Shown: positions 17,521-26,748, counted from the first letter of the stretch. The stretch is DNA of 45,356 bases from Lachnospiraceae bacterium (GCA_017387565.1 JAFOEY010000013.1:1-45356); one strand, 5' to 3'. Program-made: numbers and translations. Notes: generated from the sequence alone by a model not told the origin.

Positions 17521-18723
17521 TTATTTTTCCTCAGATAAAAATCTCGCACGCTTGACGGCGTCTTTCCCATAGCGGTCACGAATCTGATCAATCGCTGCGT
17601 TTAATTTGCTGAACTTCTCATTCTGTTCGGATTGAAACAAATCATATTGTACATAGTTTTCAGATGTGGCCTTTGAGGTCTGGATTCCTAACAAACGGAT
17701 GGGAGAAAAATCCCAGAGCTCGTCAAAAAGCCTGCATGCATGCTGATAGATTCCTTCTGTGATATCGGTCGTTGAGGGAAGGGATATCTGTTTGGAACTG
17801 TGTTTAAAATCCGCATCCACGATATTGACGCTGACAACGCTGATATAGGCGTGGTCTGCACGCAGTCTGGCACCGACGGTTTCCGCAAGAGAGAGTAAAA
17901 TCATGTGCGCCTGCTCACGATCCGTCACATCTTTGGGGAGAGTGATGGAATTTCCATATCCTTTATTGGCATCTTCTTTATCACGTAGATTGGTCACATC
18001 AATCCCGTTTGCGGATTTCCACATGTCCTCGCCATGTTTTTTGAAATGATTTTTTAATAATGTAACGTCTGATTTTGCAAGGTCGCCAATTGTAAAAATC
18101 CCCAGATCGTGCAACTGTCTGACACTGGATTTTCCGACAAATAACAAATCGGAAACCGGAAGCGGCCACATTTTCTGTTCGATTTCATCTAGAAAAAGAG
18201 TATGCACTTTATCCGGCTTTTCAAAGTCGGAAGCCATTTTGGCAAGAAGTTTATTGGACGAAACACCGATGTTTACGGTAAAACCCAGTTCCTCTTTGAT
18301 CATATCTTTTAATTGATGCGCAAACAAAACGGGATCTCCGTAAAGAGCCTTTGTACCGGAGAAATCGCAGAAAGCCTCATCAATACTGAATTGTTCCACA
18401 ACCGGCGCATAACGGCGCAACAAATCGATAAACGCATTGGATTTTTCGACGTATAAGGAAAAATTGGAGGGATAGACTTTGAGTCCGGGACATTTTCGCC
18501 TTGCCGAAACCAGCGGTTCGGCTGTGCTTATACCACATTTTTTGGCCGCATCGGATTTCGCAAGTACGATGCCATGACGTTTTTCTTCATCCCCGCCGAT
18601 GACGGAAGGAATGGTTCTGATATCTAGTTTTTCGCCTAATATTTCCAGACGGTAGACCGCTTCCCAGGAAAGAAATGCGGAATTCACATCTACATGAAAG
18701 ATTACGGGCTCTGCCATGATCAT
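17521..18723 (-). CDS. dinB: DNA polymerase IV (Y family)
   Basis: 400 residues. An error-prone translesion polymerase. Catalytic carboxylates are in FHVDVNSAF and SIDEAFCDF. The thumb and little-finger regions follow (NIGVSSNKLLAKMASDF, KGYGNSITLP). The start at 18723 (MIMAEP) is chosen because GTGAGG sits 7 bases upstream; an ATG at 18750 would overlap the gene before it. It is cotranscribed with the amidotransferase gene ending 7 bp upstream. Confidence 0.93.
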   Translation of the reverse strand: MIMAEPVIFHVDVNSAFLSWEAVYRLEILGEKLDIRTIPSVIGGDEEKRHGIVLAKSDAAKKCGISTAEPLVSARRKCPGLKVYPSNFSLYVEKSNAFIDLLRRYAPVVEQFSIDEAFCDFSGTKALYGDPVLFAHQLKDMIKEELGFTVNIGVSSNKLLAKMASDFEKPDKVHTLFLDEIEQKMWPLPVSDLLFVGKSSVRQLHDLGIFTIGDLAKSDVTLLKNHFKKHGEDMWKSANGIDVTNLRDKEDANKGYGNSITLPKDVTDREQAHMILLSLAETVGARLRADHAYISVVSVNIVDADFKHSSKQISLPSTTDITEGIYQHACRLFDELWDFSPIRLLGIQTSKATSENYVQYDLFQSEQNEKFSKLNAAIDQIRDRYGKDAVKRARFLSEEK

Positions 18724-18730
18724 TCGTACC

Positions 18731-19453
18731 TCACGTTTCTTTTTTTTCATTATACGTATATTTTATCAAACGATAAAGATAAATTTTGAGATAATTCCCA
18801 TCTGCACACATCTTGCGTTCCGGATGCCATTGTAGTCCCAGAATGGGAAGCTCCCGGTGAATAAAGCCTTCGATGGTTCCGTCTGATGCGTGCATAAAGG
18901 CATATAATTCAGGTGCAGTCTGTTTGATGCATTGGTGATGGGCGCTATTGATGTAATTAGGCATCTGATTGTGGAAAATTGCCTCTAAAATCGGATATTG
19001 AGGTGAAATATCGTAGTTACAGCTATGGTTGTTATCAAAACCGTTTTGCGACTGATGCAGTAAAAGACGATCCGGCGGCATATTCTGCAAAAGCGTTCCG
19101 CCAAGTGCTACATTGATCACCTGCAGGCCTTTACAGATGCCGATAATCGGTTTTCTTTTATTTTTGAAATATTGAAAATAAGCAAGCTGCACATAATCGA
19201 GTTCTTCATCGATATTGCGACTTCCAAGGTTCGCTTCGCCAAGGATTTTGGGTGAAATATCGCCGCCGCCCGGTAAGATTAATAAATCAACCAGAGATAG
19301 AATGGGAGCAGTGTGATCATCATTATTTTCAGCTTCATAAAGTAAATCCATTTGGTCTGTGACAATGGGAAAATAACCGGGAAAAGTAACTGCCTGGGAA
19401 TAATTATTTGTATCCTTTGGGTGTCCGACAATTAAAATAAAGTGAATAGCCAT
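18731..19453 (-). CDS. Peptidase C26 / gamma-glutamyl-GABA hydrolase-like class I amidotransferase
   Basis: 240 residues. The nucleophile elbow is GICKGLQV (Cys catalytic), with LILPGGGDISP before it and LQWHPE supplying the histidine. This matches the PuuD-like C26 family, which hydrolyses gamma-glutamyl amides such as gamma-glutamyl-GABA. The usual GICRG arginine is Lys. First gene of a minus-strand pair with dinB; pairing looks like convenience rather than shared pathway. Confidence 0.85.
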   Translation of the reverse strand: MAIHFILIVGHPKDTNNYSQAVTFPGYFPIVTDQMDLLYEAENNDDHTAPILSLVDLLILPGGGDISPKILGEANLGSRNIDEELDYVQLAYFQYFKNKRKPIIGICKGLQVINVALGGTLLQNMPPDRLLLHQSQNGFDNNHSCNYDISPQYPILEAIFHNQMPNYINSAHHQCIKQTAPELYAFMHASDGTIEGFIHRELPILGLQWHPERKMCADGNYLKIYLYRLIKYTYNEKKET

Positions 19454-19572
19454 AGATTAGCCTTTTTGATAAACTTATATTAATATATGATGATTCTTAG
19501 TAAAAGTTGTGTTATACTAATTGACAACATAATATATGACGGATGTCAGTATTAAATTTGTAAAAAGAGGGT

Positions 19573-19878
19573 ATGGATATGTTAGAAGAAGTATTTGATT
19601 TAATTATGAAAGTGCATGAGGGGATGCACATTGTTACAATCGGGTTATTGGATGGGACAACTATTCAGCGAGCGCATTATACAAAGGGTAGTAGTGATAC
19701 GATAGTGGAACTGACACTGAATAAAAAGGATGTTGAATATGTTAGTTTTAATAAGCACACCTGTAACAGTTATGTAAACAATCAGGGACAGATTACCAGT
19801 AAGACAGACTTTAACAGTGTTCTTGCTATTCCTTATAAAAATATTTCTTATATTGAATTCTCATATGACGAGGAATAG
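19573..19878 (+). CDS. Hypothetical protein, about 100 residues
   Basis: 101 residues from 19573, or 99 from the ATG at 19579, which is better spaced from AGAGGG. It is a beta-rich sequence with no membrane segment: HIVTIGLLDGTT, then VELTLNKKDVEYVSF, then NISYIEFSYDEE. I do not recognise the family. The next gene follows after a copy of the ATCATAGG motif. Confidence 0.6.
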   Translation: MDMLEEVFDLIMKVHEGMHIVTIGLLDGTTIQRAHYTKGSSDTIVELTLNKKDVEYVSFNKHTCNSYVNNQGQITSKTDFNSVLAIPYKNISYIEFSYDEE

Positions 19879-19880
19879 GA

Positions 19881-19920
19881 TGATATCATAGGACAATATA
19901 CCATTTGATCCTAACATCAT
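19881..19920. repeat. Recurrent ATCATAGG...ATACC...TAACATCAT motif, second copy
   Basis: Reads GATATCATAGGACAATATAC then CATTTGATCCTAACATCAT. It matches 133-172 at most positions. The GGGG/CCCC pair there becomes AGGA (19890-19893)/TCCT (19909-19912), a compensatory change. It lies between two hypothetical genes. Confidence 0.65.
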
Positions 19921-19936
19921 AAGATAGGAATATTAT

Positions 19937-20323
19937 ATGACGATTTCGGATTATATAGCGATAAAAAAAGAACAGAATACAACCATGTGTGCAGCTGTTT
20001 TATACCCTGATGGAGAAATCGAGGAGTGTATTACAAGCCATTTAAAGACATTGATTGAACGATTGGGAGAAGATGCATGGGATCAGATTCCAAAGGATGA
20101 ATCACCGCTGTTTTGGCTGACCGGACTTACGGGAGCGGTACTCATTGATTATGAAAATCAGGTCTACAGTGAAGCACTGAGTGATGAACAGGATATTGCT
20201 TTAAAAAAGATGTATGCTTCAGGGATATTGACAGAGCATCCTTGTGTTATTCACTTTGGCAATGAACCGCTGGGAATAATAAAAGCAAATCCGGCGGAAG
20301 AAAGTCAGGGAAAAGAAGACTGA
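19937..20323 (+). CDS. Hypothetical protein, 128 residues
   Basis: A soluble acidic protein starting MTISDYIAIKKEQN. It contains FWLTGLTGAVLIDYENQVY in the middle and a charged tail. There is no family I can name. The start has only a weak ribosome site (ATAGGAA). It is followed by a strong terminator. Confidence 0.6.
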   Translation: MTISDYIAIKKEQNTTMCAAVLYPDGEIEECITSHLKTLIERLGEDAWDQIPKDESPLFWLTGLTGAVLIDYENQVYSEALSDEQDIALKKMYASGILTEHPCVIHFGNEPLGIIKANPAEESQGKED

Positions 20324-20391
20324 GGAAAGAAATAAATCAGCCGGAAGAAGATAAAAGAAAATTTGATAAAAGAAAAAAGTCCGAAGAAAAG

Positions 20392-20430
20392 AAATCGTCC
20401 ATACTGCATATACAGTACGGACGATTTTTA
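20392..20430. terminator. Bidirectional terminator between convergent genes
   Basis: Stem AAATCGTCC (20392-20400) with GGACGATTT (20419-20427), with a further ACTG/CAGT, and T or A runs on both sides. It serves the gene ending at 20323 and the minus-strand hydrolase gene. Confidence 0.85.
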
Positions 20431-20510
20431 TATTTATTAATGAGAATTGCCCTTATTGTAATTGCCGGAAAATCGCTTCCTAATATCATCGATGATAATA
20501 ATCGACGAAT

Positions 20511-21917
20511 TCATTGGGGATTAGTGGAGGCATCGGTCGGTAAATCCGTCGGATTATCGGCTGGCATGTCCGTCAGATTATCGGTTGGCATGTCTGCTGA
20601 ATTATCGGTCGGTGTATCCGTTGGTATATCTGTCGGCGTCTCAATTGGTGCAGTCGGTTCCGGATCTTTGGTAACCCAGCGATAAAAGAATGCATGATTT
20701 CCAATCATGGTGTACTCGGCAATCCGATAATAATCCGCATAGTACTTTGTCATAAAAAACAGATAGTCTCCAACCCGGGCTCCGTTTAAGACTTCCTGTG
20801 CAGCCTGCATACAGGTGCTGTTTGGACCTTTGGCGATAATGAGTTCTACTTTTCCGGAGCGGTAGGAGGCAAACTGATTAGTCTGCGTAATGACACCTAC
20901 AACACTGTTGGGGAAGACCGAGCTTTTGACACGGTTTATGATGACGGTTCCGACCGCCAGTTTTCCGGTATAGGATTCACCGTCGGCTTCGGCCTGAATT
21001 GTGGCGGCAAGCCATTCCAATTCGGAAGCGGAAGCGGCATAAGAGCCGGAAAAGTCTTCTTTGATACCGTTTGCTGCCATTTCAGCCTGTTGTTTGGCAA
21101 TTTTTTGTGCCAATTCAGCCTGTGCGGCAGCCTGTTGTGCCTGAAGATCGGCCATTTTTTTATCCAATTGTTTGATCTGTTTATCATAATCTTTGAGCTT
21201 TTCATTTTCATTGGCAAGCTCATTGTTTGTGTCGGCTAACTCACCTTTTACTTTTTGGGTAAGATTGGAAAGCTCGGATTGTTTGCCGTCCAGTTCGCTT
21301 TGATAACTATCCAGTTCGGTCTGTTTTTCTTCCAGTTTTTCCGCCTTTTTGGAAATCTCATCCTGAATGGAACGATAAGAAGCCATTAAATTCTGTTCAT
21401 ATTGGATGAAGGCGGAAACATATTCAGCCTTTGTCAGAAAATCTTCCATGGAAGAACTGTTGTATAAAAGCATAATCATAGAATCCCGGCTACCGTTTTC
21501 ATAGGAAGCCTTAAGACATTTTTTCAGATTCTCATAAACCCGTTTTTCTTCCGCCTGCGCCTGGGATAGTTCGTTGTTTAGTGAAACAATCTCCTGAGAG
21601 GTTTCCTGCAGGGATTCCTGTACTTTGGTTATTTCATTGTTGATGGAACTCATCTGCGATGCATAGCCCGCATAGATATTCTGCAGATCTTTCGACTGAT
21701 CGGAAAGCTCATCAACATTGTCTTTTGCATTTTCCTGTTGTTCTTTTAACCGCTCCATCGCATCCTGTGTTTCTTTTTGTTGCGCCTCTAAATCGGTAAT
21801 GGTATTTTCCAATTCGGTGGCAAAAACAGGTGTGACACCGGCGCATGAAAAAGCCGATGACAGCATCAATGCCGTAAGGATTGCGGTTAACCGGTATTTG
21901 TTAGAAATCTTATACAT
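20511..21917 (-). CDS. Secreted cell wall hydrolase, coiled coil plus SleB-like domain, PTDx-repeat tail
   Basis: 468 residues. A signal peptide (to about residue 35, ending VFA) is followed by a long coiled coil (about 40-270), then a hydrolase domain of the SleB/Hydrolase_2 type: WLAATIQAEADGESYTGKLA, GTVIINRV, NQFASYRSG. The tail has four-residue PTDx repeats (TPTDIPTDTPTDNS...), likely wall-spanning. It should cut peptidoglycan outside the membrane; the coiled coil resembles those that control amidase activity in cell division. The start at 21917 follows AAAGGAG; an earlier ATG at 21974 does not. Confidence 0.88.
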   Translation of the reverse strand: MYKISNKYRLTAILTALMLSSAFSCAGVTPVFATELENTITDLEAQQKETQDAMERLKEQQENAKDNVDELSDQSKDLQNIYAGYASQMSSINNEITKVQESLQETSQEIVSLNNELSQAQAEEKRVYENLKKCLKASYENGSRDSMIMLLYNSSSMEDFLTKAEYVSAFIQYEQNLMASYRSIQDEISKKAEKLEEKQTELDSYQSELDGKQSELSNLTQKVKGELADTNNELANENEKLKDYDKQIKQLDKKMADLQAQQAAAQAELAQKIAKQQAEMAANGIKEDFSGSYAASASELEWLAATIQAEADGESYTGKLAVGTVIINRVKSSVFPNSVVGVITQTNQFASYRSGKVELIIAKGPNSTCMQAAQEVLNGARVGDYLFFMTKYYADYYRIAEYTMIGNHAFFYRWVTKDPEPTAPIETPTDIPTDTPTDNSADMPTDNLTDMPADNPTDLPTDASTNPQ

Positions 21918-22086
21918 GGCATCTCCTTTGTTATATTTTAGTCTTCTTGCGTGTTTTTTGTCAAATTGCAACAAAAATTAACAAAAAAGTAAAATGATGT
22001 CAAAATCAATTGGTAGCATAAATGAAATCATCTTTGTATGATAGGTATAAATAAATGTTAAAAATAATTGCAAAGGTGGGAAAAAT

Positions 22087-23166
22087 ATGAGAAAGTACTA
22101 TTTAGACAACATCAGATGGATGACCGTCGTATTGGTGGTCATTTATCATGTGATTTACATGTTTAACGGGGTTCAGCTTTTTGGAGTCATCGGACCATTT
22201 TCCAAAGTTCAGTATCAGGATGCTTTTCTGTATCTGGTATATCCCTGGTTTATGACACTGTTATTCGTAGTGTCCGGCATGAGTGCAAGATATTATCTGG
22301 AAAATCATTCTGTCAAAGAATTTATAAAGACACGGACGCGCAAATTACTGGTGCCTTCTACCATCGGCTTGTTTGTTTTCCAATGGATTTTGGGATATTA
22401 CAATATGAAAATAGGCGGTGCCTTTGATTCCATGGCGGCAGTTCCCAAGGTAGTCTTGTATTTTATTATGGTTATGAGCGGCATCGGTGTTTTGTGGTAT
22501 ATCCAGACGCTCTGGGTTTTATCTCTGGTACTGGCATTAGTGAAAAAAATCGAAAAAGACCGCCTCTATAAACTGGGTGCAAAATGTAATATCTGGGTTC
22601 TTTTACTATTCACTGTGCTCATCTATTTTGCAGCTCAGATTTTGAATACGCCTATGATTACGGTTTATCGGTTTGGAATTTACGGAGCAGGATTTTTTAT
22701 CGGTTATTTTGTTTTATCCCATGACGAAGTCATGGAACGGTTAACCAAATTTTGGCTTCCGCTTTCAATTGCAGCTTCCGGTCTGGGAATTGCCTATACG
22801 GTGATTTATTTTGGAGAAAACTATGCAGAAGAACCGGTCATCAACAATGTGATGGCGTGTGTATTTTGCTGGATCGCCATTTTGGCTGTCTTTGCCGTTA
22901 TGAAAAAATGGGGAGATAAGAGCAATTTGTTGTGCGTTTTTATGACGAAGAAGTCATGGGGATTATATGTATTTCATTATCTTCCGATTGCAATGACTGG
23001 TTATTATCAGCACAATTATTTTCCGAATATGCCGGCAATTCTGGTTTACCTGATCTCAGCCGTTGCAGCATTTGGCGGAGCTTTGATACTTTATGAAATC
23101 ATCAGTAGAATCCCGGTTGTCAGATGGTGTGTACTTGGATTGAAGAAAAAGAATAAAGTGAAATAA
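22087..23166 (+). CDS. Acyltransferase 3 family membrane protein
   Basis: 359 residues with about ten membrane helices. It opens RKYYLDNIRWMTVVLVVIYH, the acyltransferase-3 start with the conserved Arg and His. Family members O-acylate sugars or lipids at the membrane. AAAGGTGGG is upstream. A regulator gene follows 20 bp downstream and is probably in the same operon. Confidence 0.88.
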   Translation: MRKYYLDNIRWMTVVLVVIYHVIYMFNGVQLFGVIGPFSKVQYQDAFLYLVYPWFMTLLFVVSGMSARYYLENHSVKEFIKTRTRKLLVPSTIGLFVFQWILGYYNMKIGGAFDSMAAVPKVVLYFIMVMSGIGVLWYIQTLWVLSLVLALVKKIEKDRLYKLGAKCNIWVLLLFTVLIYFAAQILNTPMITVYRFGIYGAGFFIGYFVLSHDEVMERLTKFWLPLSIAASGLGIAYTVIYFGENYAEEPVINNVMACVFCWIAILAVFAVMKKWGDKSNLLCVFMTKKSWGLYVFHYLPIAMTGYYQHNYFPNMPAILVYLISAVAAFGGALILYEIISRIPVVRWCVLGLKKKNKVK

Positions 23167-23186
23167 AAAAGACGGAGGATGGAACC

Positions 23187-23600
23187 GTGTTTTGTGAGAA
23201 CTTATCCTATTTAAGAAAAATGAATAAACTCAGTCAGGAAGAACTGGCGGAAAGACTGGATGTTTCCAGACAGACCCTGTCCAAATGGGAAACGGGTGAA
23301 TCGCTTCCCGATATTGAAAAATGTCAGCTCTTAGCCTCTATCTTTGACGTTTCCTTAGATGAGTTGGTCAGTTATGATTCGGAGCGGAGTGGTTTGCCGA
23401 TACCACCCAAAGGAAAGCATGTTTTTGGAATTGTTACGGTTGGAGACAAGGGACAGATTGTAATACCGGTAAAAGCCAGAAAAATATTTCAGATTGAATC
23501 CGGAGACCATCTGATTGTGTTGGGTGATGAAGGCTCAGGGATTGCAATTATAAAAGAAAAGGAATTTCTTGACATGATGAATCTTTTTCAGAAAAAGTAG
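23187..23600 (+). CDS. HTH-AbrB fusion transcriptional regulator
   Basis: 137 residues from a GTG start, 6 bases after GGAGGAT. Residues 1-60 form an XRE-type helix-turn-helix (LSQEELAERLDVSRQTLSKW). Residues about 77-125 form an AbrB/SpoVT swapped-hairpin domain (GIVTVGDKGQIVIPVKAR). The two DNA-binding folds sit in one chain. It follows the acyltransferase and may regulate that operon. Confidence 0.88.
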   Translation: MFCENLSYLRKMNKLSQEELAERLDVSRQTLSKWETGESLPDIEKCQLLASIFDVSLDELVSYDSERSGLPIPPKGKHVFGIVTVGDKGQIVIPVKARKIFQIESGDHLIVLGDEGSGIAIIKEKEFLDMMNLFQKK

Positions 23601-23854
23601 TTTAAACAGTTGAAACCGGGCATTACTTTTTGCTCGCTTATGCCGCTAAGACAGGAACAAAACCTCGTAAAAGCCGGCGGGCAAAGATATATATTGAGAC
23701 CAAAATCTGAATAAGAAAAGGAAAGAAAAATAGAAAGTAAAATAGAAAGTAAAATAGAATCAGTCTTGTCTCTGAATTGATTTGGTGTAAAATAGGAGTT
23801 GGAGTTTTATCATACCATGGATATAACTTTATGAAAAAAGAAAATTCAAATTAA
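23601..23854. other. Intergenic stretch, no gene seen
   Basis: No convincing gene. A short tandem AATAGAAAGTA repeat lies at about 23729-23759. The strand is purine-rich before the DUF389 gene. Confidence 0.5.
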
Positions 23855-25171
23855 ATGAAAGATGATCGGATAAGATACACTCATATGAACGAGAATCATA
23901 TGAGTGAAAATCATGTGAGAGAAAATTACGCAAAAGACGATCAGATGAGAGAAGACCGGATGAAAGACGAACTGATAAAAGAAGAACAGACAAAAGAAGA
24001 CCGCAAAAAAGCGGAACGGGCAAAAATAGAACAGAAAAAAGAAGAGCGGAAAAAAGAAAAAGAAGAGCTGCATGAAGAACTGCTTGTAGGAAAACAGGAA
24101 TTAAAAAAAGCATTTGCCGAGACCATTGATCCTAATGGAGATAAAAAAATATCGTTACAGGAAATTTTCGGTGAGATGTTTTCAATCAAAAAAGATGTGG
24201 CTGACAAAGCGCAGATCAGAGAAAGTCTGGTTAGCGGCGGGCATGTGTCGGGAACGAATATGTGCCTGTTAGTCCTTGCTATCCTGATTGCTTCCATCGG
24301 ATTAAATGTCAACTCCACGGCTGTGATTATCGGAGCGATGCTGGTTTCACCATTGATGGGAACCATACATGCTTTTGCTTATGGAACCGCAACTTCGGAT
24401 TATGTATTGTCATTACGTTCCATGTTGGGATTTTTGATGCAGATTTTAATCAGTCTTTGCGCATCTACCCTGTATTTTTTGATTTCACCTCTATCGGACG
24501 CAACTTCAGAATTGTTGGCAAGAACACAGCCGACCATCTGGGATGTGATGATTGCCATTTGCGGTGGTATTGCCGGCATTATCGGTGTCACCCGTAAGGA
24601 AAAAACAAACGTTATCCCCGGTGTCGCAATTGCAACGGCATTGATGCCGCCGCTTTGTACCTGTGGATACAGCATTGCACATGGTCAATGGAAAATGTTG
24701 CTGGGAGCGGGATATTTATTTGCTGCTAATTCCTATTTTATTTATTTGTCGGCTCTTATTATCCTGATTATTCTGGGCGTGCCCAAGGTAAAAAATATTG
24801 ATCCCAAACGTGCAAAAAAAAGGAAACGTGCTTTAATCAGAAATACCATCATCATGATTTTGCCAAGTATTTTGGTTGCTTATCTGATGTTGCAGGAAGC
24901 TACGGAGGATGAAAAGACGTTAACCGGTTTTGAAACAGCCATAGACATCGAAGAACTGACGGATGAAATGACTGTTCTCTTCCCGGAAATAACCGGTATT
25001 TCCATCGGACAGCTCGAGGAACTGGATGAAGAGGGCAATCCGGTACAGAAAAAAGTGATTATGCTGGAAACCGATGCCGACCCGGAAACGGAAGAATATC
25101 AGCAGGATGCTGCACAAATCAAGAACTGGCTGGCGGCAAGATATGAAGATTATGTGGTTGAGATAAAATAA
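23855..25171 (+). CDS. DUF389 membrane protein with charged coiled N-terminus and EF-hand-like loop
   Basis: 438 residues. The first about 85 residues are Lys/Glu-rich and coil-forming. Next comes DPNGDKKISLQE, which fits a 12-residue EF-hand loop (D-x-N-x-D-x-x-I-x-x-x-E). Five or six membrane helices follow, with NSTAVIIGAMLVSPLMG and PGVAIATALMPPLC, the DUF389 signature regions. A soluble domain ends the protein. The function of the family is unknown. The true start may lie downstream of 23855, because the first ATG lacks a clear ribosome site. Confidence 0.85.
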   Translation: MKDDRIRYTHMNENHMSENHVRENYAKDDQMREDRMKDELIKEEQTKEDRKKAERAKIEQKKEERKKEKEELHEELLVGKQELKKAFAETIDPNGDKKISLQEIFGEMFSIKKDVADKAQIRESLVSGGHVSGTNMCLLVLAILIASIGLNVNSTAVIIGAMLVSPLMGTIHAFAYGTATSDYVLSLRSMLGFLMQILISLCASTLYFLISPLSDATSELLARTQPTIWDVMIAICGGIAGIIGVTRKEKTNVIPGVAIATALMPPLCTCGYSIAHGQWKMLLGAGYLFAANSYFIYLSALIILIILGVPKVKNIDPKRAKKRKRALIRNTIIMILPSILVAYLMLQEATEDEKTLTGFETAIDIEELTDEMTVLFPEITGISIGQLEELDEEGNPVQKKVIMLETDADPETEEYQQDAAQIKNWLAARYEDYVVEIK

Positions 25172-25240
25172 CGGACTAAAGTGCCGAAAGCCTGTATTTA
25201 TGCGGGGGTCCGATATAAAGGAGAAGAATGGTATATAAAA

Positions 25241-25723
25241 ATGAGCAGAAATCTTACGACTTTGTGTTACATAGAAAAGGATCACCAATATCTGATGTTA
25301 CACAGAATCAAAAAAGAACAGGATATTAATAAAGACAAATGGATCGGTATCGGCGGACATTTTGAAGAAGATGAAACACCCGAAGAATGCCTTTTACGTG
25401 AGGTAAAGGAGGAGACGGGGTTAATTTTAACAAAATGGAATCTGAGGGGAATTATTACCTTTATGTCCGATGAATTTCACACGGAATATATGTTTCTTTA
25501 TACTGCCGATGCTTTTACGGGAGAACTGGCAGAGTGTGACGAGGGTGTGTTGGAATGGGTAGACAAATCGGAAGTTTTTCATTTGCCAATCTGGGAAGGC
25601 GACAAGATATTTTTCAAATTGCTGGAGACTTCTTCGGAGGTTTTTTCCTTAAAACTGCGATATGAAGGAGAAAAACTGGTGGAAGCGGTTTTAAACGGCA
25701 AAGAGGATCTGATAAGGAGATAA
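25241..25723 (+). CDS. Nudix hydrolase
   Basis: 160 residues from the ATG at 25241, in frame with a weak GTG at 25181. The Nudix box is complete: GGHFEEDETPEECLLREVKE followed by ETGL. The family hydrolyses nucleoside diphosphate derivatives; the MTH1/8-oxo-dGTP type is likely but not proven. It overlaps nothing but ends 2 bp before the GNAT gene, so they form an operon. Confidence 0.88.
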   Translation: MSRNLTTLCYIEKDHQYLMLHRIKKEQDINKDKWIGIGGHFEEDETPEECLLREVKEETGLILTKWNLRGIITFMSDEFHTEYMFLYTADAFTGELAECDEGVLEWVDKSEVFHLPIWEGDKIFFKLLETSSEVFSLKLRYEGEKLVEAVLNGKEDLIRR

Positions 25724-25725
25724 GA

Positions 25726-26244
25726 ATGATACGTAACATGCGAAACGAAGAATTTGATTTCGTTTTCTCTTTTATGGAAAAAAGCTTTCCGTTAGATGAA
25801 TACAGACCTTATGAAGAGCAGAAAGCATTGCTTTCTGACAAAAGATATACCTGTTATGTTTTGACTGATGTTGAAACCGATGAGATACAGGGATTTGCCA
25901 TGATCTGGCGATTTAATGATTTTGCTTTTATCGAGCATCTGGCAGTAAATCCCGAATTGCGAAACCAGGGTTTGGGCGCTACGCTGCTAAAAGAACTTGA
26001 GGCGTTATTGGATTGCACGATATGCCTGGAAGTGGAATTGCCGGAAACGGAAATGGCAAAGAGAAGGATTGGTTTTTATCAACGCAACGGCTTTTTCTAT
26101 AATGATTATCCCTATGTGCAGCCACCGATATCACAAGGTCGCAATCCCATTGATCTGCGCATTATGACATGGGGGAAAGAAATCTTAGAGGATGAATTTT
26201 TGCATATGAAGACGCTGATACACAGAGAAGTTTATAAAGTCTGA
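25726..26244 (+). CDS. GNAT family N-acetyltransferase
   Basis: 172 residues. The acetyl-CoA site is HLAVNPELRNQGLGATLL (R/Q-x-x-G-x-G/A). FYQRNGFF is the usual late motif. The substrate is unknown. AAGGAG of the start lies inside the 3' end of the Nudix gene. Confidence 0.88.
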   Translation: MIRNMRNEEFDFVFSFMEKSFPLDEYRPYEEQKALLSDKRYTCYVLTDVETDEIQGFAMIWRFNDFAFIEHLAVNPELRNQGLGATLLKELEALLDCTICLEVELPETEMAKRRIGFYQRNGFFYNDYPYVQPPISQGRNPIDLRIMTWGKEILEDEFLHMKTLIHREVYKV

Positions 26245-26286
26245 TTATGTGAAAACGCGAATAATATAACCTGAAAAATGCAAAAT

Positions 26287-26380
26287 AGTTAATGGTACAG
26301 TATTTCAAAATGCAGTAATGCAAATGATACCATATTCTAAAAATACAAGAACGAAAATGATACAGTATTCTAAAAAAAGG
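26287..26380 (+). repeat. Three imperfect direct repeats between GNAT and cupin genes
   Basis: AATGGTACAGTATTTCAAAA, AATGATACCATATTCTAAAA and AATGATACAGTATTCTAAAA recur at about 32-bp intervals. They lie directly upstream of the cupin gene and may be regulatory. No protein is encoded. Confidence 0.7.
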
Positions 26381-26415
26381 TATAGCAAATAGCATAATAT
26401 AGGAGAGATGTGGGC

Positions 26416-26748
26416 ATGGCAGAATTAATGAAAAATATTAATAAAGCAGAAGTATTAAAATTGAAGGATGAAATTGCTTATGGACAAGGACAGGTAGTCA
26501 GCAAGACCCTGGTGCAAAACGAGGCAGTCAGTGTAACACTCTTTGCTTTTTGGGAAGGGGAAGAAATCAGTACTCATGAATCAAAAGGCGATGCTTTTGT
26601 GACTTGTATTGATGGAGTCGGAGAAGTGACCATCGATGGAGTAAACTATGAACTGACAGAGGGCGATTCGATTGTTATGCCTGCAAATCATCCGCATGCA
26701 GTCAGAGGCAAGGAGAATTTCAAAATGCTTTTAGTGGTTATTTTCTAA
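26416..26748 (+). CDS. Small cupin-domain protein
   Basis: 110 residues from the ATG at 26416, 8 bases after AGGAGAG. The cupin pattern is clear: HESKGDAFVTCIDGVGEVTI and GDSIVMPANHPHAV. Such proteins are metal-binding beta-barrels; substrate unknown. Direct repeats lie upstream. Confidence 0.9.
   Translation: MAELMKNINKAEVLKLKDEIAYGQGQVVSKTLVQNEAVSVTLFAFWEGEEISTHESKGDAFVTCIDGVGEVTIDGVNYELTEGDSIVMPANHPHAVRGKENFKMLLVVIF

Noticed and set aside
20440-20685. Plus-strand frame rich in Val, Gly and Ser
   Set aside because: It is the reverse strand of the PTDx repeats in the hydrolase gene.
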